Source: Peristeroidobacter soli (GTDB taxonomy: Bacteria > Pseudomonadota > Gammaproteobacteria > Steroidobacterales > Steroidobacteraceae). From it: DNA of 64,000 bases. The first letter of the stretch is position 1; each line of letters begins with the position of its first letter. The translations under genes and the position numbers were made by a program. The stretch covers positions 1,176,803 through 1,240,802 of the forward strand of contig NZ_RYEV01000004.1 of NCBI RefSeq assembly GCF_004138485.1, read 5' to 3'. A model generated the notes under the pieces. It saw only the letters and a program-made list of their open reading frames with translations. It made no database searches and was not told the DNA's origin. Shown here piece by piece: positions 44,403-51,430 of the stretch.

Positions 44403-47400
44403 AGAACGACATCCTCAGCGACAGCTGGAAGCAGCGGCCGCGGGCGTCGCCAAAGAGACTGCCCCAGGTGTTCACGGCGTCGAACGACGGATTTTCATTG
44501 AAGATGTTGGTGAGGCCGAGGTTGATCTCGGCACCCGCGAGCGCGCGCGACACCCAGCCATCGCCATTGGCGGGCACCCGATACGTGCCGTACAGGTCGT
44601 TGTAGATCTGGTCCTCGACCATCGCGTCCCCGCCCTGGTCGAGGATGTACAACGGATAGTTGTAAACAAAGTACGAATCGAAATAGCGCGCCACCCAGCC
44701 GACGGTCCAGGCGTCGCGCGTCCACGTAAGCCCGGCATTGGCTTTCAATTTCAGCGGGTTGATGTAGGCCACGCCGACGTTCTCCACCAGCGGCGCTGTC
44801 GGGGTAACGCGCGTCTGATAGTGCGTCTGCCAGGTAGCCTGCGTGAAGAATTCAAAGCTGCCGAAACTGCCGGTGTTCCACTGATAGTTGAGCGCGACGT
44901 CATACGCCTCGATCTTCGCGGTCGCGAGATTGACGGAAGTCGCATCCACCTGCGCGATCTGGCCGACACCAAACGGATCGCCCGGTACCGGCGTCGCGCG
45001 TGTCACCCGCCCCGGCAAGTAAGCCTCGTTGTCGATGACTTGCTGAGTGGTCAACGTGACGATGCCGTCGGTCTTGGTGATGCGCGTGTAGTCCACCGAG
45101 AGACGCAGGTTGTCGATGAAGCGCGGCTTCAGGATCAAGCCCGCCGACCAGCTCCTGGAGTCTTCGGGCTGCAGCGTCGGGCTGCCGCCAGCGATGGTGG
45201 AAACTTCGGCGGTATGCTCATTGGCGCGCCTCGGGTCGATGTAACCACTGTATGAGAACGGCGCTCCGGGCGTGAGTTGCGTCACCGCGGGCGGCATGAA
45301 ACCAGTCCCGAAACTCGCGCGCAAGGTGATGTCCTGGATCGGCGAGTAACGCAATCCCAGCGTCGGATTGGTCGACTCGACCGCGGAGCTCACGCGCGAT
45401 ACCGGCGCATCCGGGCTCGATACCGTATTGGTGGAACCGTTCAGCTCATATCGATCCCAGCGACCGGACAGTTGCAGGTCCAGCGACTCGATGCCCGGAA
45501 GCGCATTCTTCGCCGAGATCACCGGCACCCACGCTTCGAGATACGCGCTGTCGATGGTCTGCGATCGGCTCGGGTAGATGTACCGCAGCCCGTTCTCGGA
45601 AAAACTTGCGGTGGCGAAATCCTCGTCGCGACGTTCGATGAGCCCGGTGATCGTCACGCTGCCCGCGGGCAGCTCGAGCACCGGACCGCCGACACGCAGC
45701 GACAGCGAGTTCTGGGTCGTCTCGAACGGCTTTATCGTGGATGTAACGAGGCTGGCGCCGGGAAGGACCGACGCAAAGTCCGCCGAGGTGAGGTTGTCGC
45801 GGAAGATATCGAACGTGCCATTGGTGAGCGCAGTGGCCAGCGCCGGACCAAAGCCCGCCGGGCGCGCGAACTGCAGCTTCGAACTGCTCCAGGCATAGTC
45901 GGCATTCGCCATCCACCGATGCGGCAGCCGGACGATGAGACCGCCCGCCATGCGTTGCGTGTCCAGCTGCGTATGCATCTCACCATCGGCCGCCCCATTG
46001 TTGAAGCGCACCTGCACGTCCTGGTTGAAGGGATTGATGGATGAGGACGCGGGCACGACGTACGTCGTCGTCGACTGATTGGAGTTCGTCACGCCGCGGT
46101 TCTCGGCGACGTTGGCCTCGACGAACGCTTCGATGCTGTCGGTAAACGAGCGCCGGACCGTGGCGCGAAGCGACTTGACGGTGGGACTGGAGGAGATCGA
46201 CTCCCGGGCATTGCCGCTGCCGGCGAAGTTGCCCATCGCAAGGTTATAGGTGCCGGCGTTCGCCACCAGTCCGGCACCGCCGTCGGACGCCACGCCCGCG
46301 TAGTTCGCCGGAACGTTGGTGAAAGAAGAGCCGAGCGACGTGCCGTTGCGCAACGTGAGAACGGAGCCGTCGACGCTGCGAATGTTTGGTGTCGCACCCA
46401 GCGGTGGACGATAGTCGGCGTAGTAATGCGCGGGATTGTTCGCCAGGATCTCACGCACGCCGCGCTCCCGCAGATGCTGCCGATCGCGAACTTCCAAGCC
46501 ATTCACCTCGGAGTAGCTGCCCGTCAGCACCACGCTGGTACGCCCGTCCTCGAGCGAAAAGCCGCCGGTCATGTCGATACGTCGGGTCGACGCATCGCCA
46601 TCGAAGGCATCGCCATAGGCGATGGTCGTTTCCAGACCCTCGTAGTCACGACGCGTGATGATGTTGATCACACCGCCCGTCGCGCTGCCGCCGTAGATGC
46701 CCGATGCGGTGGTCGGCAACACTTCGATGCGCTCGATGGACGACAACGGAATTCCATTCAGATCCGGTTGATTCGGCGGCAGGCCGACGTAGCTGGTGGC
46801 GGTCGAGGCCATCCGACGGCCGTCGATCAGGATCAGCGTCTGGCCGTTGCCGAGCCCGCGCAGGTTGACCTCCGATGCATTGCCGGTCACCCCCAATCCC
46901 TGCGTGTGGGCCTGAGTGTTCTGGGGCAGACGTTGCTTGAGGAAGTCCGTGAGGTCCTTGGCGCCGGAACGCTCGATGGCTTCGCGGTCGAATACCACAT
47001 AGGGCTGAGGATCGTCGGCCGAGCGGCGGATGTCCGCATTCAACAGCCGCGAGCCGGTGACCATCACCTCGGGGATGTGCAGATCGATCTCTTTGAGCTC
47101 CGTCGCGGACGCATCGCCGGCAGGCTCTTGAGCGTCCGCACGCGCCAGTCGTACGCGATTCGAGCGCTGGCGGTCGTTGGAGGTATCGAGCGAAATGGCT
47201 TCCGGGCGAGCCTCGGACACGGCCGGAGCAATGAGCATCGCGCCGCTCTTGTCGGTGTGCAGTTCCAGAGGCGTCCCTTGCAACAGCAGCTTGATTGCCT
47301 GCTGTGTCGTCAACTCGCCACGCGCACCGCTGGTGGCGATTCCCTGCACCTGCTCCGGGCGATACACCAGCTCCGCGCCGTACACCTCCGAAAGCTTCAG

Positions 47401-47523
47401 CAGTGCCTGCCGCAAATCGCCGGCGGGGATGTCGACCGCTTTGGTCGAATCCGCCACTGCGGGCAGCGCCATTGCACAGGCAACGGCCAGCAGCGTGGCA
47501 CGAACCTTCTTGATACTCGGCAT
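44401..47523 (-). CDS. STN-domain TonB-dependent receptor (cassette D)
   Basis: 1040 aa. Signal peptide MPSIKKVRATLLAVACAMALPAVA, STN domain about residues 28-100 (DLRQALLKLSEVYGAELVYRPEQVQ, QAIKLLLQGTPLELH), linker with VRLARAD at 124-130, TonB-box-like PEVMVTGSRL at about 151, plug (GNASEVNLRGLGNGQTLILIDGRR, ASGIYGGSATGGVINIITRRDYEG) and a barrel ending in LSLRMSF. GGGAG ribosome site before the ATG. A predicted ECF promoter (47563-47596) matching that of its sigma gene lies upstream. The next gene in the same direction is the S8 peptidase. Confidence 0.93.
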   Translation of the reverse strand: MPSIKKVRATLLAVACAMALPAVADSTKAVDIPAGDLRQALLKLSEVYGAELVYRPEQVQGIATSGARGELTTQQAIKLLLQGTPLELHTDKSGAMLIAPAVSEARPEAISLDTSNDRQRSNRVRLARADAQEPAGDASATELKEIDLHIPEVMVTGSRLLNADIRRSADDPQPYVVFDREAIERSGAKDLTDFLKQRLPQNTQAHTQGLGVTGNASEVNLRGLGNGQTLILIDGRRMASTATSYVGLPPNQPDLNGIPLSSIERIEVLPTTASGIYGGSATGGVINIITRRDYEGLETTIAYGDAFDGDASTRRIDMTGGFSLEDGRTSVVLTGSYSEVNGLEVRDRQHLRERGVREILANNPAHYYADYRPPLGATPNIRSVDGSVLTLRNGTSLGSSFTNVPANYAGVASDGGAGLVANAGTYNLAMGNFAGSGNARESISSSPTVKSLRATVRRSFTDSIEAFVEANVAENRGVTNSNQSTTTYVVPASSSINPFNQDVQVRFNNGAADGEMHTQLDTQRMAGGLIVRLPHRWMANADYAWSSSKLQFARPAGFGPALATALTNGTFDIFRDNLTSADFASVLPGASLVTSTIKPFETTQNSLSLRVGGPVLELPAGSVTITGLIERRDEDFATASFSENGLRYIYPSRSQTIDSAYLEAWVPVISAKNALPGIESLDLQLSGRWDRYELNGSTNTVSSPDAPVSRVSSAVESTNPTLGLRYSPIQDITLRASFGTGFMPPAVTQLTPGAPFSYSGYIDPRRANEHTAEVSTIAGGSPTLQPEDSRSWSAGLILKPRFIDNLRLSVDYTRITKTDGIVTLTTQQVIDNEAYLPGRVTRATPVPGDPFGVGQIAQVDATSVNLATAKIEAYDVALNYQWNTGSFGSFEFFTQATWQTHYQTRVTPTAPLVENVGVAYINPLKLKANAGLTWTRDAWTVGWVARYFDSYFVYNYPLYILDQGGDAMVEDQIYNDLYGTYRVPANGDGWVSRALAGAEINLGLTNIFNENPSFDAVNTWGSLFGDARGRCFQLSLRMSF

Positions 47524-47536
47524 CGATGACTCCCTG

Positions 47537-47563
47537 GTGAGTTCGTTGTTGTTCGAGACTCAC
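47537..47563 (-). promoter_or_regulatory. Inverted repeat at the predicted start of cassette D receptor transcript
   Basis: GTGAGTTCG (47537-47545) and CGA-G-ACTCAC (47554-47563) pair over nine positions with one bulge and an 8-base loop. It abuts the predicted -10 block and covers the expected transcription start, directly ahead of the ribosome site. It could be an operator or a leader hairpin. Confidence 0.35.
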
Positions 47564-47596
47564 TAGGTGACGATCAACTTCGGCAAATCCCTCCCA
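47563..47596 (-). promoter_or_regulatory. Predicted ECF promoter of cassette D receptor
   Basis: TGGGAG (47596-47591, minus strand), 21 bases, CACCTAG (47569-47563). The cassette D sigma gene has TGGGAG-N21-CACTTAG at 49320-49353. Confidence 0.5.
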
Positions 47597-47620
47597 CGCG
47601 TTCCATCGCCTTCCCTCGGC

Positions 47621-48673
47621 TCAGCGCGCAGTCAGCACGATTCGATCCGCGTATTCGTGAGCGCGCACCGGAAAGCCGCTCTCGATCAACCTGACGAACG
47701 CATCGACGTTGGTCGCGCGGAAGTTGCCTTCGATCTTGAGTTTCGCAAGCTCGGGATCATCGATCACGATGCGGCGCTCGTTGTAGCGATTGAACTCGGC
47801 AATCGCCTCGCCGAGGTTGCGGTCGCGGAACACGAGCACACCCGCGCGCCAGCTCAACTGCACCTCCGCCTCGGGCACACTCTTCCGTTGCATCAGCACC
47901 CCCGCCTCGCCCGCTCGCGCAACGCTGCCTGCAACGAGCAAGACATCGGCCGGGTCAGACGGGGATGGGACGTCACCTCGCACTTGGGTCGACGAATTCT
48001 CGACTTTGACTTTGCCTTCCGTCACCACCACTTCGATCTCATCGCCGAAGCGACGCACCGAGAATCGTGTGCCGACGGCGACCACCCGCTTGTTGCCGAC
48101 TCGGACCACGAACGGCCGGCGCGGGTCCTTCGACACATCGAAGAACGCCTCGCCCCGTTGCAGCTCGATACGACGCTCGGCATCGGACAACGCCACCTGA
48201 ATGCGACTGTCGGTATTGAGCGTGACCTTGGAGCCGTCCGCGATCGCCACCGACGCGATCATGCCCACCGCGGTGCTGTAGCGACCCGCATCGATGACGA
48301 ATCGCCAGTAGCCCGCGGCCACCAGAGCGATCACCAGCGACGCCGCGAAGGCAATACGACCGACGCGCAACCTGGGACGCGACGCGCCCGATACCGACGG
48401 CGGCGCGCTGAAGAACGGCGACAGGTTCCAGTGTCCAGGCGGTGGCGGACCATCGCTACGCACGCCTGCCCCAAGCGCTTTGAGCCGCGCCGCGTCTTCC
48501 CACGCCAGCTCCAGACGCAGAAACGCGACCCGATGCAGGGTCGATTCGTTCAACCACTGATCCAGGCGCGCCTGCTGCGCTTCGGACCAGTCGCCCGACT
48601 CCCGCCGCACCAGCCAGTCGCTGGCGATTGCTTCAATCTCCGATGCCGTGCTCACGGGCAGCCTCGTGCTCAT
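47621..48673 (-). CDS. FecR-family anti-sigma factor / sensor (cassette D)
   Basis: 350 aa. N-terminal segment (ASEIEAIASDWLVRRESGDWSEAQQARLDQWLNES, then HRVAFLRLELAWEDAARL), a Pro-rich stretch, membrane helix about 110-128 (IAFAASLVIALVAAGYWRF), FecR domain (MIASVAIADGSKVTLNTDSRI, GEAFFDVSKDPRRPFVVRV, GTRFSVRRFGDEIEVVVTEG) and C-terminal STN-like domain (LGEAIAEFNRYNERRIVIDDPELAKLKIEGNF). It overlaps the sigma gene by 41 bases, the longest sigma/FecR overlap in the window. Partner receptor is encoded 97 bases downstream. Confidence 0.92.
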   Translation of the reverse strand: MSTRLPVSTASEIEAIASDWLVRRESGDWSEAQQARLDQWLNESTLHRVAFLRLELAWEDAARLKALGAGVRSDGPPPPGHWNLSPFFSAPPSVSGASRPRLRVGRIAFAASLVIALVAAGYWRFVIDAGRYSTAVGMIASVAIADGSKVTLNTDSRIQVALSDAERRIELQRGEAFFDVSKDPRRPFVVRVGNKRVVAVGTRFSVRRFGDEIEVVVTEGKVKVENSSTQVRGDVPSPSDPADVLLVAGSVARAGEAGVLMQRKSVPEAEVQLSWRAGVLVFRDRNLGEAIAEFNRYNERRIVIDDPELAKLKIEGNFRATNVDAFVRLIESGFPVRAHEYADRIVLTAR

Positions 48674-49244
48674 CCTCGATCCCCTGTTCCTGTCCCGCGC
48701 GCGACGCGTCCTGCCGTTGCGACGACGGCATTCGCACCGTCGATCTCAAGTAGTGCGCCAGCAGTCGCGCGCCATCCCTCGTATGTTTTTCCACTGTTTT
48801 CTCCGCCAGCCCCAGCCGGCGGGCGACTTCCTTCTGCGGCAAGTCCCGCACCCGGCGCATCCACAGCACTTCGCGACACCGTTGCGACAGGCGGTCGAAT
48901 GCCTGCGCCAGCCGCACCAGTTCCTGCTGAGCCACGGCGTGCTGCTCCGGAGAGACTTCATCCACCAGCACGTTCAGAAAATCGCCGTCGCTGCCGGCGT
49001 GGATCGACACGATGCGCTCGCGGCGGATCCGATCGGTCATCAAATGACGAGCGGTGGCGAACAAAAAAGCCTTGGGCGTCTGTGGCCGTACGCGCTGCGC
49101 GGCTTCATACACTCGTGCGTAGGTTTCCTGGCGAATGTCCGCGACTTCCTGCCGGCGGGGCCAGACGCGCAACAGAAAGCGCATGAGCATCTGCTCGTGG
49201 CTGAGGATCTCGCGCTTGAACCAGGCGTCCAACGACTCTGTCAT
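48633..49244 (-). CDS. ECF RNA polymerase sigma factor (cassette D)
   Basis: 203 aa. Region 2 (RRQEVADIRQETYARVYEAAQRVRPQTPKAFLFATARHLMTDRIRRERIVSI) and region 4 (LSQRCREVLWMRRVRDLPQKEVARRLGLAEKTVEKHTRDGARLL) are intact. A hydrophilic tail of about 35 residues (SSQRQDASRAGQEQ...) extends past region 4 and lies over the FecR start. The predicted promoter overlaps the 3' end of the cassette E peptidase gene. Confidence 0.92.
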   Translation of the reverse strand: MTESLDAWFKREILSHEQMLMRFLLRVWPRRQEVADIRQETYARVYEAAQRVRPQTPKAFLFATARHLMTDRIRRERIVSIHAGSDGDFLNVLVDEVSPEQHAVAQQELVRLAQAFDRLSQRCREVLWMRRVRDLPQKEVARRLGLAEKTVEKHTRDGARLLAHYLRSTVRMPSSQRQDASRAGQEQGIEDEHEAAREHGIGD

Positions 49245-49319
49245 GCGCGCAGCCTACCTTGTTTTCAGTGGCAATCGCTGGCGTGAAAATATTCATAGGG
49301 ATCGGCCGGGCTGGTTCGT

Positions 49320-49353
49320 CTAAGTGTTTTCAGGGCCCCCTCATCTTCTCCCA
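49320..49353 (-). promoter_or_regulatory. Predicted ECF (autoregulatory) promoter of cassette D sigma gene
   Basis: TGGGAG (49353-49348, minus strand), 21 bases, CACTTAG (49326-49320). The first block lies inside the last codons of the upstream peptidase gene. The 85-base gap to the sigma gene shows no other feature. Confidence 0.5.
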
Positions 49354-51426
49354 GCGTGCGTACTGCTCAGGATCCACCGGATCCGAGGCTTTGCGGCCCT
49401 CCAGCCAGAACTCGAACCACTGCAAGTTGCGGCGATAGATATTGATCCGGTGCCGCGGCTGCCATTTGACATGGTGCTCGTCGGGGAACACGTGCATCTC
49501 CACGGGCTTGCCAGCATCCTGCAGGGCCGCGACCTCTTGAATGGAGATGTCCAGTTCCTCGTCGCTGACGTTCACCAGCAGCGGCGCACGAATGCGCTGC
49601 ACGTTCCAGGCGTAGGACAACGCTCTATAGCTCTCCAGCTGTGGCGACGGGATGCCGCCCCAGTACTGGCGCAATTCCTTGCGGACCCGCAAAGTATCGG
49701 TGTAGTACCACCACGCCGGCGTTGCCACGCTGCTGACCGCCGCAGCCGCGATCCGATCCGAATTGACCAGCGCGAAGTGCACCTGCTGAGCGCCGTCGCT
49801 CAGGCCGGTCATGCCGACCCGGCTCGGGTCGATCAATCCCCGGCGATCCAGCATATCGAGCATTCGTTCGATCGACGTCCAGGTCGAGCGACGGTGAGCC
49901 AGATTGCGTTCGCTCGCCTCGGCGAGCTTCGCCAGCGGCACGCGCGAACGGTTTTCGATCTCGAACGGCTGCGAAGCGCACAGGACCATCAAGCCCGCCG
50001 CCGCGAACGCATGAGCCGGATATTCGTCTCCAGTATCTCCACGTAAAAAACCCGTTGCGTCGTACGGCAGCACCACCAGCGGGTAACGTCGGCCTGCGAC
50101 GTAGTCATTGGGATAGATCAGCCGCCCGAAAGCAGGGTTACCAAAACCGTCCTGCCAATGCAGCGTCTCGATGCGGGTGAGCCGCAGACTGCGAAACTCC
50201 GGATTCGGATCGTAAAGCACGCGCATACGTCCGGACTGCAGATCGATGGCGACGAGCTGACGCGGCGTGGCCGGACCTTCGTGCAGACAAATGACCTGCC
50301 GCTCCTGCGGCTGACAGTCCATGATCTTGTCGTCGGTCTCGTAGATCGTGCGCACGGTGCCGGTCCGTGGCGCCCATGCGTAAAGCCCATAGACATTGCC
50401 GCCGACGAAATCGAGGCGAGAGAAATAGAGCTGCTTGCCGTCGGCGCGCCAGCGCACGATATCAAACGATGAATATCCGGAACACTGCTCGGCAGCGCAG
50501 GCCGTGACCTTGTCGCCTGTCTTCGCATGCAGCCGAACGACAGGTCGCGCCGCCGTAGCGGTCGCGGGGTCCATCACCTGAAGCCAGGCTGTGTCGCCGT
50601 TGCCGGCGGACGTCTTCATGCGTTCGAGAGGATCCGCGGGCTCGCCGGACGATGAGTCGCCTGACATTGCCTGCCGCTCCTCATCCGACGCCGCACGAGC
50701 ACGCCCGGTGTCCAGCTCCAGCACGCGCACCTCAGGATCGCACTTCCGCTCCAGCAGCACCGCATTCATTCGTCCTTCGCCGCACCAACGTCGCGCGGGA
50801 ACCCGGCCCGAATAGGGAATGAAACGGTCGTCGAACAGATAACCGCGCTGCGCCTCCTGCGCCAGCTCGCCCTCACTTTGCCCGCGAGGAAGCGCGACCG
50901 TATAAAGCACGCGCTTGCCGTCTTCGCTCAAATTGAAGTCGATCACATCGGCGTCGTCGCGCGTGACCTGCTCAGTCACACCGCCATCGACAGCGCTGCG
51001 CCAGACGTTCACCGTCCCCGCCACGAGCTTGAGATAGAAGATGGACTTCGCGTCCGTCGACCACCGTGCGCGCTCCGGCGGCCGATACCCCGCCGCCAGG
51101 TAGAACTTGGCGCGATTCCTCATCAGCTCGCCGCCGTCGGCCACGGCGCGCGTCTGCGCCTTCGCGCCAGTTGACGACACCAGCCACGTCAGCTGATAGG
51201 TGTTGCGCTCCACGTCCGGCACTTGCAATTGGAACGCCACCATCGAGCCGTCCGGCGACACGCTGAGCGCGCTATTACTCGCACTGACGGCGAGGCCACC
51301 GATATCACGCAGGCCGCTGAGGTCCTCCACGTTGAGCGACCGTGCCATCGCAGGCGCCGCGGCCAACAACGCGCTCGCGAGCATCGCAGCGCTCAGCGAG
51401 CGCTGCTTTCCAAAGTACGTACGCAT
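49330..51426 (-). CDS. Exported S9 peptidase of the Atxe2-like lasso-peptide isopeptidase type (cassette E)
   Basis: 698 aa from the ATG at 51426, with signal peptide ending at APAMARS. A beta-propeller N-terminal half (about 30-420) precedes the alpha/beta-hydrolase domain with nucleophile Ser543 in GLSDG, an acidic residue in NVSDEELD (622-626) and His at 651-652 in FPDEHHVKWQPRHR. The GLSDG nucleophile motif, the DEHHVKW segment and the ending NLQWFEFWLEGRK with PEQYARWEKM resemble the Atxe2 family of isopeptidases, which open the macrolactam ring of lasso peptides. In producers these genes sit with a TonB receptor and FecI/FecR, as here, but no lasso precursor, B or C biosynthetic gene is present in the window. 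It starts four bases after the receptor stop. Activity on lasso or other cyclic/branched peptides is inferred. Confidence 0.85.
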   Translation of the reverse strand: MRTYFGKQRSLSAAMLASALLAAAPAMARSLNVEDLSGLRDIGGLAVSASNSALSVSPDGSMVAFQLQVPDVERNTYQLTWLVSSTGAKAQTRAVADGGELMRNRAKFYLAAGYRPPERARWSTDAKSIFYLKLVAGTVNVWRSAVDGGVTEQVTRDDADVIDFNLSEDGKRVLYTVALPRGQSEGELAQEAQRGYLFDDRFIPYSGRVPARRWCGEGRMNAVLLERKCDPEVRVLELDTGRARAASDEERQAMSGDSSSGEPADPLERMKTSAGNGDTAWLQVMDPATATAARPVVRLHAKTGDKVTACAAEQCSGYSSFDIVRWRADGKQLYFSRLDFVGGNVYGLYAWAPRTGTVRTIYETDDKIMDCQPQERQVICLHEGPATPRQLVAIDLQSGRMRVLYDPNPEFRSLRLTRIETLHWQDGFGNPAFGRLIYPNDYVAGRRYPLVVLPYDATGFLRGDTGDEYPAHAFAAAGLMVLCASQPFEIENRSRVPLAKLAEASERNLAHRRSTWTSIERMLDMLDRRGLIDPSRVGMTGLSDGAQQVHFALVNSDRIAAAAVSSVATPAWWYYTDTLRVRKELRQYWGGIPSPQLESYRALSYAWNVQRIRAPLLVNVSDEELDISIQEVAALQDAGKPVEMHVFPDEHHVKWQPRHRINIYRRNLQWFEFWLEGRKASDPVDPEQYARWEKMRGP

Positions 51427-51430
51427 GACG

